NCBI RefSeq assembly: GCF_001894985.1
Contig: NZ_BCXG01000023.1
Location: 19,006-83,005, forward strand
From: Rhodococcus tukisamuensis NBRC 100609
Lineage (GTDB): Bacteria > Actinomycetota > Actinomycetes > Mycobacteriales > Mycobacteriaceae
Reading direction: 5' to 3'
Length of the DNA: 64,000 nt
Of the stretch, positions 16,292-25,460 are shown piece by piece. Positions within the stretch are counted from its first letter, which is position 1; the number at the start of each line of letters is the position of its first letter. Under the pieces are notes generated by a model that searched no databases, was not told the DNA's origin, and saw only the letters and a list, made by a program, of their open reading frames with translations. The position numbers and the translations under genes are program-made.

Positions 16292-16890
16292 GCGACGACG
16301 CCTCCGAGGAGCTGCGCGACGACGCGCCGGAGCACGGCGGCCTGTGCGGGTGCGTCGAACTCGGGATCGGCCGCGACCCGCGCGAACATGCCGTCGACGA
16401 GTGCGGCCAGCCAGGTGGCGGCGTGCTCCGCCGACAACGTGGTGCTCAGCTGACCTGCGGCATCCGCTCTGCGCACCAGCGCAGCGAGGCCACCCCGGAA
16501 CGCGATGTCATTGGCCTTGAAACGCGCCGCGACCTCCTCGTCGCGATGCGCCACCGCCGAGATCTCCAACGCCAGACCGGAATACAACGGATCCCCGGCG
16601 AGTCGGCAGATCTCGTCGAGCAGGACGAGCAGGGCCCCGAAGGGGTCGTCCGCCTGGGCCAGCTCCGCCATCGACGCGTTCGTCTCGGCACCGTCACGCT
16701 CGACGAGAGCCAACAGCACAGCATGCTTGGTGGGGAAGTAGTGGAACAGGTTGCCCGAACTCATTCCCGCGAGCGCACAGATGTCCGCCGTCCGGGTGGC
16801 GGCAAACCCACGTTCCGCGAAGCACCGTGCCGCGGCGTCGAGGATCGCCGTTGCCTTCGCCGCTCGGGCGTCAACGTCAACCGTGCGCAT
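16288..16890 (-). CDS. TetR-family transcriptional regulator
   Basis: 200 residues from the ATG at 16890 with an AGAGGAG site 8 bp upstream; an in-frame start at 16938 has no ribosome-binding site and would lie upstream of the predicted transcription start. Helix-turn-helix: ATRTADICALAGMSSGNLFHYFPTK in the usual position. Co-transcribed with the DUF418 gene. Its strong promoter lies immediately upstream and probably includes its own operator. Confidence 0.9.
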   Translation of the reverse strand: MRTVDVDARAAKATAILDAAARCFAERGFAATRTADICALAGMSSGNLFHYFPTKHAVLLALVERDGAETNASMAELAQADDPFGALLVLLDEICRLAGDPLYSGLALEISAVAHRDEEVAARFKANDIAFRGGLAALVRRADAAGQLSTTLSAEHAATWLAALVDGMFARVAADPEFDAPAQAAVLRRVVAQLLGGVVA

Positions 16891-16918
16891 TTCGGCACTC
16901 CTCTCGCCTCCGGGAGGA

Positions 16919-16946
16919 ATAATACATTGAGCAGTCACTTAATCAA
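16919..16946 (-). promoter_or_regulatory. promoter of the TetR/DUF418 operon
   Basis: On the minus strand TTGATT (16946-16941) and TATTAT (16924-16919) are 16 bp apart, an unusually good consensus promoter for this GC-rich genome. The predicted start would be near 16911, giving a leader of about 20 nt. Confidence 0.65.
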
Positions 16947-16988
16947 TAGCGCCGTGCCGTCCGTCCAGGTGGAGCGCCGCCCGGCCGG

Positions 16989-17032
16989 CGGCCGTCCCGT
17001 CGCGCTGCCACACGGCGTCGTCAAGCAGGCCG
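16989..17032 (-). pseudogene. 44-bp relic resembling the calcium-binding-repeat gene
   Basis: Aligned with 14875-14919, 39 of 45 positions match, with one single-base gap that breaks the frame. It holds only the segment coding one acidic repeat. It lies in the 312-bp gap between the TetR promoter and the whiB-family gene; nothing else was recognised in that gap apart from a probable promoter close to the whiB start. Probably a remnant of a duplication, but so short that chance similarity of a GC-rich repeat cannot be excluded. Confidence 0.4.
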
Positions 17033-17202
17033 CGCACGGGGTGTCATGCGTTCATTCAAATCCTGGACGATCGTCCAGGATGCGTCATCTGACGGCAGTC
17101 TTACGTTTAACTCTTCCCCCTACCGTTCTCCCTGTCGTGGTCACGCGAATTCGACACCCTCAGCACCGCACCGGATACTCCGCACGAACAAGGACAGGCG
17201 CA

Positions 17203-17571
17203 ATGAGCATCACCAAGAACGGCGGACCCACGGCAACACAATCGCCCGAGATCCCCGCCACCTGGCGAGCGTTCGCACGATGCATCGACAACCCGGACCG
17301 GATGTTCGTGCGGGGGGCCGCCCAGCACGACGCGGTCACGATCTGTCGCCACTGCCCCGTGGTCGCGCCGTGCGGCGCGGACGCCCTCGACAGTCGCACC
17401 GAGTTCGGGGTCTGGGGCGGAATGACCGAACGCCGGCGCAGGGCACTGCTGAAGGACCATCCCGACATCGAATCGTGGGCCAACTTCTTTGCCTCGCACC
17501 GACCGGAGTCGACGACGACACGACTTGCGTCGACGCCATGCCAGAACACGAGAGATCATCCGCACCACTAG
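17203..17571 (+). CDS. WhiB-family iron-sulfur transcriptional regulator
   Basis: 122 residues. The four cluster-binding cysteines are C27, C48, C51 and C57 (ARCIDNPD; ICRHCPVVAPC), followed by the GVWGG turn at 69-73 and a basic ERRRRALLK tail. WhiB proteins bind a [4Fe-4S] cluster and work with the primary sigma factor; the loop around GVWGG contacts sigma region 4. An AAGGA site lies 8 bp before the ATG. It does not match the M. tuberculosis WhiB1-7 sequences well enough for a name. A gene for a 29-residue peptide follows 190 bp later. Confidence 0.93.
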   Translation: MSITKNGGPTATQSPEIPATWRAFARCIDNPDRMFVRGAAQHDAVTICRHCPVVAPCGADALDSRTEFGVWGGMTERRRRALLKDHPDIESWANFFASHRPESTTTRLASTPCQNTRDHPHH

Positions 17572-17761
17572 AAGAGATCTGCCCCCCGGCGGTCCGGTTC
17601 CGATCCGGACGCCACCGTGCCGCAGTTGGACATTCGGAATTTCGCTTTGCAATTGCACGGGTTCGTCAGATCCCGGCGTGCTTGCCGGAAGATTCCGCCG
17701 AACTCACCGCGGCCGGAACGGACGGCACTGCCACTCACCACTCAGTACGAAGGAGGAGTAC

Positions 17762-17851
17762 ATGTCATCGTCAGACCTCTCTGATCTGCTCGGAGCGTTC
17801 AAGACCATCCTCGACGTGGTCGACAAGTTGTCGACAGGACTTGGCAGCTGA
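17762..17851 (+). CDS. 29-residue amphipathic helical peptide
   Basis: Very short gene with an excellent AAGGAGGA Shine-Dalgarno site 5 bp before the ATG. The peptide is one predicted amphipathic helix: residues L6, L9, L10, F13, I16, L17, V20, L23 and L27 fall on one face and D5, D8, K14, D18, D21 and K22 on the other. It has no signal peptide. Size and pattern recall the short alpha-helical porin subunits (PorA/PorH type) of Corynebacterium and phenol-soluble-modulin-like peptides, but sequence similarity is not recognisable. The frame extends upstream to 17489 with Arg-rich translation that looks non-coding. Confidence 0.6.
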   Translation: MSSSDLSDLLGAFKTILDVVDKLSTGLGS

Positions 17852-18304
17852 GCCCGACGCTGCCCGTCGGCACGGAGATCGCCGCCCGACTGGTTTGTCC
17901 TTCGACCGGCTCGCGACATAGCTCCACCTGGGTGATCGCCGGGATTCGGTGACGAATCTGCCGATCGGCAAGCCCGCTCCCGGCTTCGTGGGCGCGACCT
18001 CCGCCCTGATGGAACGGGCATGCCACCAACTCTCCCTCACGTTGGGACTCAGACGGGTCCGTCCGCCACCGCCACGCGGTGGCGGACGGATTTCGCACGA
18101 CGGGAAACACGCTCGGCTTCCGTACGTCGGAACCCGTACTCACCTGGCACGACAACGGTTTCGGTGTAATCGGCCGCGCGGCGATGCCGCCCGCCGACGA
18201 GCCCATGACCCCGCTCCATGCCGCGAACCTCTGCTACTTTCTCCACACACCTCGGGGTCGGCGTACCGCAGCGCCGAGTGATCGTGGAATGGACAGGGGG
18301 CGTT
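17852..18304. other. 453-bp intergenic region before the DUF4185 gene
   Basis: Contains the 18058-18093 terminator of the upstream unit and, beyond it, the presumed promoter of the DUF4185 gene. No convincing open reading frame, RNA gene or operator was found. Confidence 0.6.
18058..18093 (+). terminator. strong hairpin terminator
   Basis: Perfect 15-bp stem (TCCGTCCGCCACCGC, 18058-18072, and complement 18076-18090) with a CAC loop, followed by TTT. It lies about 200 bp after the 29-residue peptide gene and would end its transcript. Confidence 0.85.
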
Positions 18305-19879
18305 GTGATTCGTCGTATCGGGGCACCGCTGTGCGCGCTGACACTTGCGGTCACGGGATCACTGCTGACCGGCTCACCGGCCACGGCCGCGCCGACCGCG
18401 GCGCCGACGAACGCCTGCGGCGAGACCGGCTTCGACCCGTCGGCCGCGGACAGCGGGCAGACCACGGGGCCGCCGAGCCTGGACCTCAAGTACCCGTGGC
18501 CGGAGATCGTCCCGGTGCCCGTCCCCGATCCGCCCCAGGACCTCACCCGGGTGCCGCAGGCACCGCTGCCCGTCGACCCGTGCGCGGACCCGTGTCCGGA
18601 CCTCACCGACCCAGCACCGGAGCAGCCGGACGCCGGCTCGTCCGAGTCGTCCGAGTCGTCCGGGTCGGGCTCCGCGAGTTCGTCGGGGTCGAGTTCCTCG
18701 GGCTCGTCCGGGTCCTCGGCGGGCTCGTCCGGGTCGGGTTCCGGCTCGTTGGGCCTGCAGGTGCCGCGGATCTCCATCGGCCCCGACCCCGAGCCGATCC
18801 CCATCCCGATCCCCGGCCCCGCCCAGCCCCTGCCGCCGGCACCGACGCCGCAGTCGCCGCCCACCGAACCCGGCCCGGCCGCTCCGGTCGCGCCCGCGGC
18901 CGAGGTCGGCGAGGTCTCCCTGGTCGCCCAGCTCACCGGGCAGGGGTCGATCAACCGCACCGACAAGCGCTGGCAGGTCAACAGCACCGACCTCGGCATC
19001 ACCTGGGAGTCCGGCCCCGGCGAGGTGTCCGTGGTGTTCGGCGACACCTTCGGCAAGGGCTGGACTCCGCCCGGCGCCAACGGCTCCGACTGGCGGTCGA
19101 ATGTGTTGGGCCACAGCACTGATCGCGACCTGTCCGACGGCATGACGATCGACTCGATGGTGCAGGACAGCCGCTGCCACGCCGTGGAGGTGCTCGGCAG
19201 CCGCAAGGTCAAGAACTGGGAGACCACCACCATCCCCACGTCCGGGTTCGCGATCGGCGACCGGCAGTACATGAGCTACATGTCGGTGCGACGCTGGAGC
19301 ATGGTCCCCGGCATGTGGTACACCAACCGCGGCGGCATCGCCTACTCCGACGACCGGGGCCAGACCTGGACGAAGGACCCGTACGCCAACTGGGAGAACC
19401 TGTTCGGGCGCAACCACTTCCAGGTGGCCAGCATGGTTCCGGCCGGCGACCACGTGTACATGTTCGGCACCCCGAACGGTCGGCTCGGCACCGTCGCGCT
19501 GGCCCGGGCGCCCAAGGACCAGGTGCTGAACAAGTCCGCGTACCAGTACTGGGTGGACGGCACCTGGAGCCCCGTCGGGGAGGCGTCACCCACCCCGGTG
19601 ATGTCCGGTACCGCGGCCGAACTGTCGGTGCGCTACGACGCCGAACGCGACCTCTGGCAGATGAGCTACCTGGACACCGTGGCCGGCGCAATCGTGTTGC
19701 GGCAGGCCGACAGTCCGCAGGGCGAATGGACCGCCGGGGTGCCGATGGTGCGCGCCGCGGACTACCCCAAGATGTACGGCGGCTTCATCCACCCGTGGTC
19801 CACCGAGGACGACCTGTACTTCACGATGTCGGAGTGGGACAGCTACAACGTCTACCTGATGCACGCGAAGCTGAACTGA
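18305..19879 (+). CDS. secreted DUF4185 protein, candidate D-arabinan hydrolase
   Basis: 524 residues from GTG 18305 with an AGGGGG site. A Sec signal peptide (RRIGAPLCALTLAV to about TATA|AP) is followed by a Cys-containing Pro-rich segment, a Ser/Gly low-complexity linker (about residues 113-148), a second Pro-rich stretch, and a C-terminal DUF4185 domain from about residue 205 with SVVFGDTFGKGW, GMWYTNRGG and FGRNHFQV blocks. DUF4185 includes endo-D-arabinanases (CAZy GH183) that cut the arabinan of mycobacterial cell walls. Activity on the organism's own arabinogalactan is therefore plausible. Catalytic residues were not identified here. Confidence 0.85.
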   Translation: MIRRIGAPLCALTLAVTGSLLTGSPATAAPTAAPTNACGETGFDPSAADSGQTTGPPSLDLKYPWPEIVPVPVPDPPQDLTRVPQAPLPVDPCADPCPDLTDPAPEQPDAGSSESSESSGSGSASSSGSSSSGSSGSSAGSSGSGSGSLGLQVPRISIGPDPEPIPIPIPGPAQPLPPAPTPQSPPTEPGPAAPVAPAAEVGEVSLVAQLTGQGSINRTDKRWQVNSTDLGITWESGPGEVSVVFGDTFGKGWTPPGANGSDWRSNVLGHSTDRDLSDGMTIDSMVQDSRCHAVEVLGSRKVKNWETTTIPTSGFAIGDRQYMSYMSVRRWSMVPGMWYTNRGGIAYSDDRGQTWTKDPYANWENLFGRNHFQVASMVPAGDHVYMFGTPNGRLGTVALARAPKDQVLNKSAYQYWVDGTWSPVGEASPTPVMSGTAAELSVRYDAERDLWQMSYLDTVAGAIVLRQADSPQGEWTAGVPMVRAADYPKMYGGFIHPWSTEDDLYFTMSEWDSYNVYLMHAKLN

Positions 19880-19895
19880 CGCAGCAGCTTTCGGC

Positions 19896-20762
19896 TCAAC
19901 CGAGCAGCTGCTCGACGAGTTCCGCGAGGCGCTCGGGGACCTCCAGCGAGGGCCAGTGCCCGACGTCGGGGAGCATCGTCACCCGCGTCTGCGGGCGCAG
20001 GTCGAGCAGGTGCGCCGGCATGTCCTTCGTCGCGATGGGGTCCAGCGCGCCCCAGACCAGGCCCAGCGGGCCGGCGTACTCCACCAGCGCCGCGGTCCAC
20101 CGCGGTTGGTGCTGACGCCGCTCGAGGAGGTAGCGGTTCTGGCGCGGCAGCAGTCGGCCGCCGGAGTTGCGCTCGATCGCCTGCACCAGCGCGTCGATCG
20201 CGCCCGGCGGCGCCGGCGCAGCGGGGGAGAAGCTGCGCTCGAGGGAACGCGCGAGCAGGCGTCGCGGGGGCGAGATGGGCAGCGCCCGCCCCGGCAACCG
20301 GAGCATCCCCCGCTGGGCGGGCGTCAGCTGCGCGAGGTCGATGAAGATCGAGCCGTTGGTCAACACCACCTGCTCCACCACGAACCCGAGTCCGCCGTGG
20401 TTGTGGCGGTGCATCAGCTCCGCGACGACGGTGTCGCCCATGTCGTGGCCGAGGAGGATGCACCGACCGATGTCCAACCGCGCCAACACCGTCTCGACCA
20501 GGTCCGCCTGCTCGAAGAGCGAGTAGCGCGCGACCGCAGGCTTGTCGGAGAGCCCGAAGCCCAGCAGGTCCAGCAGGACCACCCGGCGACCGGCGCCGAG
20601 CAGTTCCGCGACCCGCGCGAAGTCGTGCGACGAACCGGGGAACCCGTGCACGATCACCACCGGCGAGCCGGCCCCCCCGCCCACCTCGACGACGAAAATG
20701 CGGTCCGCGCCGACGGTGAGGTACCGCCCGCGCGCCTGCCAGGCCTGCAGATCCGTCGTCAT
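19896..20762 (-). CDS. alpha/beta hydrolase with Asp nucleophile (epoxide hydrolase-like)
   Basis: 288 residues; the ATG at 20762 has a GGAGGA site 9 bp upstream. The oxyanion-hole HGFP is at residues 39-42. The nucleophile elbow is GHDMG (105-109), with Asp rather than Ser, as in epoxide hydrolases and haloalkane dehalogenases. The acid residue is likely in WGALDPIA and the general base His in PDVGHWPSLE. Cap-domain Tyr residues are not certain. Convergent with the DUF4185 gene (16-bp gap) and 44 bp downstream of pcnA on the same strand. Substrate unknown. Confidence 0.85.
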   Translation of the reverse strand: MTTDLQAWQARGRYLTVGADRIFVVEVGGGAGSPVVIVHGFPGSSHDFARVAELLGAGRRVVLLDLLGFGLSDKPAVARYSLFEQADLVETVLARLDIGRCILLGHDMGDTVVAELMHRHNHGGLGFVVEQVVLTNGSIFIDLAQLTPAQRGMLRLPGRALPISPPRRLLARSLERSFSPAAPAPPGAIDALVQAIERNSGGRLLPRQNRYLLERRQHQPRWTAALVEYAGPLGLVWGALDPIATKDMPAHLLDLRPQTRVTMLPDVGHWPSLEVPERLAELVEQLLG

Positions 20763-20806
20763 GAGCGGACTCCTCCGGTGGGCGAACCGGGCGCCCGGGA
20801 ACCAGC

Positions 20807-22255
20807 CTACGTCTGCTGCTGCCACCACTTCAGCAGCTCGGCCTCGGCCTCGTCGCGGCTGAGCGGGCCGCGGTCCAGGCGCAGCTCCTTGAGGAAGTTC
20901 CAGGCCTTCCCGACCTCCGGGCCGGCGGGGATGCCGAGCAGCTCCATGATCGCGTTGCCGTCGAGGTCCGGGCGCACCCGCGCCAGGTCCTCCTGCTCGG
21001 CGAGCCGGGCGATCCGCTGCTCGAGGTCGTCGTAGGTGGCCTGCAGCTTGGCGGCGCGCCGCTTGTTGCGGGTGGTGCAGTCGGCCCGGACCAGCTTGTG
21101 CAGCCGCGGCAGCAGGTCGCCGGCATCGTTGACGTACCGGCGCACCGCCGAGTCGGTCCACTGGCCCTCGCCGTAGCCGTGGAACCTCAGGTGCAGGAAC
21201 ACCAGCTGGCCGACGTCGTCGATCATCTGCTTGGAGTACTTCAGCGCCCGCATCCGGCGACGGACCATCTTGGCGCCGACCACCTCGTGGTGGTGGAAGC
21301 TGACGCCGCCGCCGGGCTCGTTGCGCTTGGTGTCGGGCTTGCCGATGTCGTGCAGGATCGCCGCCCAGCGCAGCACCAGGTCCGGGTCACCGTCCTCCAG
21401 GTCGATCGCCTGCTGCAGCACGGTGAGGGAGTGCTGGTAGACGTCCTTGTGCTGGTGGTGCTCGTCGATCTCGAGTTCCATCTCCGGGATCTCGGGGAGC
21501 ACGCGGGCCGCCAGGCCGGTCTCGCACATGACGTTGATGCCGTCGACCGGGTACTCGCCGAGGATCAGCTTGTCGAGCTCGGCGTGCACGCGTTCGGCGG
21601 TGATCCGGTCGATCTGGTCGGCCATCGCGACGATCGCCTCGCGGACCCGCGGGGCCAGCGCGAAACCGAGCTGCGAGACGAACCGTGCCGCGCGCAGCAT
21701 CCGGAGCGGGTCGTCGTTGAACGAGATCTCCGGGGCGGCGGGGGTGTCGAGCACGCCGGCGAGCAGGGCGTCCATCCCGCCGAGCGGGTCGACGAACTCC
21801 TGGGTGCCGTCCGCGCCGAGCCGCACGGCCATCGCGTTGACGGTGAAGTCGCGGCGCACCAGGTCCTCCTCGAGGCTGGTGCCGTAGCGGACCTCGGGGT
21901 TCCGGGTGACGCCGTCGTACGCGTCGGTGCGGAAGGTGGTGATCTCGATCTGCTGGTCGGCCTTCGCGGCGCTGATCGTGCCGAAGGCGATGCCGGTGTC
22001 CCACTGGTTGTCGGCCCAGCCCTTGAGCAGGGCCTGCACCTGCTCCGGTCGCGCGTCGGTGGTGAAGTCCAGGTCGGTGCCGAGCCGGCCGAGAACCGCG
22101 TCCCGGACGCTGCCACCGACCAGGTACAGCTCGTGGCCCGCGGCGGCGAACCTCGCACCGAGGGGCGTCAGCACCTCGGAGAGGTCGCGCAGGGTCGCGG
22201 TGGCGGCCGAGAGCAGTCGGGCGCGTCGGTCGGCGTCTGGAGTTGGGGAAACCAC
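20807..22255 (-). CDS. pcnA: CCA-adding tRNA nucleotidyltransferase
   Basis: 482 residues from GTG 22255, close to the length of M. tuberculosis Rv3907c. Adds or repairs the 3'-CCA end of tRNAs. The class II nucleotidyltransferase head has [12 protein letters not shown] and the metal-binding [18 protein letters not shown] and the [13 protein letters not shown] helix follow; an HD domain (HDIGKPDTK) is in the C-terminal half. Divergent from the mutT4-like gene, exactly as in mycobacteria. In actinobacteria this protein is annotated PcnA although it is a CCA enzyme, not a poly(A) polymerase. Confidence 0.93.
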   Translation of the reverse strand: MVSPTPDADRRARLLSAATATLRDLSEVLTPLGARFAAAGHELYLVGGSVRDAVLGRLGTDLDFTTDARPEQVQALLKGWADNQWDTGIAFGTISAAKADQQIEITTFRTDAYDGVTRNPEVRYGTSLEEDLVRRDFTVNAMAVRLGADGTQEFVDPLGGMDALLAGVLDTPAAPEISFNDDPLRMLRAARFVSQLGFALAPRVREAIVAMADQIDRITAERVHAELDKLILGEYPVDGINVMCETGLAARVLPEIPEMELEIDEHHQHKDVYQHSLTVLQQAIDLEDGDPDLVLRWAAILHDIGKPDTKRNEPGGGVSFHHHEVVGAKMVRRRMRALKYSKQMIDDVGQLVFLHLRFHGYGEGQWTDSAVRRYVNDAGDLLPRLHKLVRADCTTRNKRRAAKLQATYDDLEQRIARLAEQEDLARVRPDLDGNAIMELLGIPAGPEVGKAWNFLKELRLDRGPLSRDEAEAELLKWWQQQT

Positions 22256-22277
22256 GACTGTGCAGCTTACCGGCGCG

Positions 22278-22339
22278 AGCGGAGCCTGCGGAGCGAGCAG
22301 GGTGGGGGAGCAGCGGAGCCTGCGGAGCGAGCAGGGTGG
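22278..22339. repeat. two exact 28-bp direct repeats in the pcnA/mutT4 divergent region
   Basis: Copies at 22278-22305 and 22312-22339 are identical (they begin AGCGGAGCCTGCGGAGCGAG), period 34. The core CGGAGCC-GCGGAGCGA occurs again inside mviN at about 25497, with G for T. Position between two divergent genes means they could affect either promoter. Confidence 0.85.
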
Positions 22340-22379
22340 CGCCGCGGTGTGGGATTCGGGGCAGGTCCCGCGGGCCAAC

Positions 22380-22395
22380 TAGTATTGATTGGGTG
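22380..22395 (+). promoter_or_regulatory. candidate leaderless promoter of mutT4
   Basis: TAGTAT (22380-22385) ends 7 bp before the GTG start codon at 22393 and no Shine-Dalgarno site is present, so the message probably begins at or next to the start codon. No clear -35 element was seen. Confidence 0.5.
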
Positions 22396-23046
22396 TCTGC
22401 TGCCGAACGTGCGAATCGCAGTCGCCGCAACCCGCGGCGACGAAGCGCGCACGGCGAACGCACGAACCAGCGCATGCGTACCGTCCGTGAGACCTCGGCC
22501 GGCGGCCTGGTGGTCGACGGCCTCGACGGCCCCCGCGACGAGCAGTGCGCGGCACTGATCGGGCGCACCGACCGGCGGGGCCGGCTGCTGTGGTCGCTGC
22601 CGAAAGGACACATCGAGGCGGGGGAGACCGCCGAGCAGACGGCCATGCGTGAGGTGGCCGAGGAGACCGGCATCCAGGGCACGGTGCTGGCCGAACTGGG
22701 CAGCATCGACTACTGGTTCGTCACCGACGGCCGGCGCGTGCACAAGACGGTGCACCACTACCTGCTCAGGTTCCAGGGCGGCGAGCTCAGCGACGAGGAC
22801 GTCGAGGTCACGGAGGTGGCGTGGGTGCCGCTGCTCGAACTCGGGTCGCGGTTGGCGTACGCCGACGAACGCCGGCTTGCCGAGGTCGCGGGGGCGCTGA
22901 TCGACCGGATGGCTGACTCCCCGACACCGCGCCCCCTGCCCGGCCCGATCCCGCACGACAACCGCGGGTCCCGCGAGGTGACCACCACACGCCGGGGTCC
23001 GGTGCGCGGCGGCGGGTCCCGCGAGACGACCGGAAAGCACGGATGA
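22393..23046 (+). CDS. mutT4: NUDIX hydrolase, MutT4-like
   Basis: 217 residues. The Nudix box G-5-E-7-REVAEETG-I is complete at residues 72-94 (starting [14 protein letters not shown]). The N-terminus is basic and the C-terminal about 45 residues are Pro/Arg/Gly-rich. The position divergent from pcnA and overlapping the DUF6049 gene by 4 bp matches M. tuberculosis Rv3908 (mutT4). MutT4 is thought to hydrolyse damaged or unusual nucleotides, though its physiological substrate is not settled. The first gene of the mutT4-DUF6049-mviN overlapping operon. Confidence 0.9.
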   Translation: MSAAERANRSRRNPRRRSAHGERTNQRMRTVRETSAGGLVVDGLDGPRDEQCAALIGRTDRRGRLLWSLPKGHIEAGETAEQTAMREVAEETGIQGTVLAELGSIDYWFVTDGRRVHKTVHHYLLRFQGGELSDEDVEVTEVAWVPLLELGSRLAYADERRLAEVAGALIDRMADSPTPRPLPGPIPHDNRGSREVTTTRRGPVRGGGSRETTGKHG

Positions 23047-25460
23047 GGACAGCCCTGCGTCGTTTCACCGCGACGACCCTGACCACACTGGCGCTGGCCG
23101 CCGCACCGCTCGGATTCACCGCACCGAGCATCGCCGCGCCCAGCAGCGGGAGCCCCACCCCGACCACACCGACGTCCGGCGCCCGGACCACCGGCGCGCA
23201 GGCGACGAGTACCGCGCCCGCCGCGGCCCGCGGGACCCAGCAGCAGTTCGTCTCGCTGTCCGTCGACTCGGTCGCGCCGAACGCCGTCACCACCTCCAGC
23301 GACCCGTTCGTGACGGTCGGGGGCACCGTCACCAATGTCGGCGACCGGCCGGTCGAGGACGTGCAGGTGCGCCTGCAACGGGCCCCGAAGGTCGCGGCGC
23401 CCGCGCAGTTGCGGACCGTGCTCACCTCCGACCAGGAGAACTTCGACACCGTCGGCGCGTTCGACTCGGTCGCCGAGAAGCTCGACGTCGGCAGGTCGGT
23501 CCCGTTCACCCTCACCCTGCCGCTGCGCTCGGCCACCGGGGCGTCCCTCGACATCACCGACCCGGGCGTCTACCCGCTGCTGGTGAACGTCAACGGCACC
23601 CCCGAGTACGGCGGCACGGCACGGCTCGACGACGCCCGCTTCCTGCTGCCGGTGCTCGGCCTGCCCCGCGACCCCAGCACCGAGGACCCCGACGCCGCAC
23701 CGGTGCCGCCGTCGACCGCGGACCCGGTGGCCGTGACGCTGATGTGGCCGTTGGCCGACCGTCCGCGGCTGGCGGCGGGAATCCCAGGCTCCACCGACGA
23801 GCAGGTGCGGCTGGTCGACGACGGCCTGGCCGGCTCCCTCGCGGACGGCGGCCGACTCGAGCAGCTGCTCGCGGCGGCCGAGTTCGCCACCGGCGACGGC
23901 ATCGACCGGGAGCACAAGCTGGCGCAGAGCATGTGCCTGGCCGTCGACCCCGACCTGTTGATCACGGTGAGCAACATGACCCGCGGCTACCTGGTGGTGG
24001 ACGACCCGGCGGACCCGACCGGCGCCGCGCACAGCGGTACCGGGCAGGCGGCGGCCGCCGCGTGGCTGGACCGGCTCAAGGCGCTGGCCTCGCGGATGTG
24101 CACCACCGCCGTCCCGTTCGCCCAGGTCGACCTCACGGCGCTGCACCGCGTCGGCGACCCGACGCTGGTGGCGCGGGCGCTGGCCACCCCGGCGGACATC
24201 GTCGACGGCACCCTCGGGGTGACGTCGCTGCGCGGGCTGACCTGGCCGGACTCCGGGGTGCTCGACGCCGAGGCCGCGGCGTCCCTCAACGGCCTGGGTC
24301 CGACCGTGCTGCTGGCCGCCAACGCGGTCGCGGGCAAGAGTGCCCAGGCGAAGGTGCCGCTGAGCGGCGGGAACAACGGCGGCCCGCTGTACGCCGCGCT
24401 GTTCGACGTGCCCGCGGGCACCGCGCTCGCGGCCGTCGGCGCCACCCCCCAGACGCCCACCTACACGCCGGCGAGTGCGCGGTACGACCTGACCGGCGAC
24501 TCCCGGACGGCCCGGCTGCAGGACGCGCTGGGCGCAGTCACCTGGCAGTCGCTGACGGCCCGTCCCGTCGAGGACCGGATGGCCAACCCGGACCCGCGGT
24601 CGCTGCTGCTGGTGCCCCCGCAGGAATGGTCCGTCGACGGCGACGAGGCCCGCGCGATGCTGTCCACGGTCTCGACGATGTTGCGCTCGGGCCTGGCCAC
24701 TTCCCGGCCGCTGGCCGACGTGCTGGACCGCAACATGCCGACGCCTCCGCTCGACCTCGCCTACCCGGAACAGGCGGTCCGCGACGGCGCACCGACGTCG
24801 GTGCAGGACGGCGCGTCCGCGTCGGCCCCCGAGATCGAGGCGGTCACCGAAACGCTGGTCAACGACCCGCAGTCGGCCCTCACCCCGGTCCGGTTCACCG
24901 CGCCGCTGAACGAGGACCTGCTGCGGGCGATGAGCACCTCCGGACGCCGAGACCGGGACCGCGCCTCGGCGACGGTGGCGGCCGACCTGCGGATCGCCCA
25001 GGTCCGGCAGGCCCTGGACCGGATCTACGGCGCGGTGACCGTGCTGGCCCCGGGCGGCGCGTACACGCTGGCGTCGGAGCAGAGCCCGCTGCTGCTGGTG
25101 GCACGCAACGACCTGCCGGTGGGGATCACGGTCCAGCTGCACGTCTCGGCGCCACCCGAGATGACCGTCACCGACATCGGGGACCAGCAGCTGCCGGCCC
25201 GCGGGAGCCGGGCTCTGCAGGTGCCCGCGAAGGTCGAGGGGTCCGGGAAGATGATCGTGGACGTGGCCATGACCACCGTCAACGGCCGCGAGCTCGGCGA
25301 GCCGACCGCCGTTTCGATCCGCACGAATGCGTACGGCCGCGCGTTGGCCGTGATCACCGGCTGCGCGGGCGCACTACTGTTGCTTCTTGCGGGACGACGG
25401 CTGTGGCACCGGTTCCGGGGCCAGCCGGACCGAGCAGACGAAGGGTACGAACCGCGATGA
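23043..25460 (+). CDS. secreted/membrane-anchored DUF6049 family protein (Rv3909 homologue)
   Basis: 805 residues. Signal peptide at the N-terminus ([20 protein letters not shown]), a large Ala/Thr-rich extracytoplasmic region, and one transmembrane helix near the C-terminus ([18 protein letters not shown]) with a short basic cytoplasmic tail. ATGA overlaps on both sides link it to mutT4 and mviN, the same order as Rv3908-Rv3910. The function is unknown; constant linkage to the lipid II flippase points to a cell-wall assembly role. Confidence 0.9.
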   Translation: MRTALRRFTATTLTTLALAAAPLGFTAPSIAAPSSGSPTPTTPTSGARTTGAQATSTAPAAARGTQQQFVSLSVDSVAPNAVTTSSDPFVTVGGTVTNVGDRPVEDVQVRLQRAPKVAAPAQLRTVLTSDQENFDTVGAFDSVAEKLDVGRSVPFTLTLPLRSATGASLDITDPGVYPLLVNVNGTPEYGGTARLDDARFLLPVLGLPRDPSTEDPDAAPVPPSTADPVAVTLMWPLADRPRLAAGIPGSTDEQVRLVDDGLAGSLADGGRLEQLLAAAEFATGDGIDREHKLAQSMCLAVDPDLLITVSNMTRGYLVVDDPADPTGAAHSGTGQAAAAAWLDRLKALASRMCTTAVPFAQVDLTALHRVGDPTLVARALATPADIVDGTLGVTSLRGLTWPDSGVLDAEAAASLNGLGPTVLLAANAVAGKSAQAKVPLSGGNNGGPLYAALFDVPAGTALAAVGATPQTPTYTPASARYDLTGDSRTARLQDALGAVTWQSLTARPVEDRMANPDPRSLLLVPPQEWSVDGDEARAMLSTVSTMLRSGLATSRPLADVLDRNMPTPPLDLAYPEQAVRDGAPTSVQDGASASAPEIEAVTETLVNDPQSALTPVRFTAPLNEDLLRAMSTSGRRDRDRASATVAADLRIAQVRQALDRIYGAVTVLAPGGAYTLASEQSPLLLVARNDLPVGITVQLHVSAPPEMTVTDIGDQQLPARGSRALQVPAKVEGSGKMIVDVAMTTVNGRELGEPTAVSIRTNAYGRALAVITGCAGALLLLLAGRRLWHRFRGQPDRADEGYEPR

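Noticed and set aside
15050..16453. 467-codon plus-strand frame antisense to the DUF418 gene
   Set aside because: The minus strand codes a clear DUF418 membrane protein with proper start and operon overlap; the antisense frame is a shadow rich in Arg/Gln/Gly.
16246..17202. Upstream extension of the WhiB frame
   Set aside because: Antisense to the TetR gene and through its promoter; WhiB homologues start near 17203.
23744..25456. Upstream extension of the mviN frame to 23744
   Set aside because: It would run inside the DUF6049 coding sequence; the ATGA overlap at 25457 gives a normal start.
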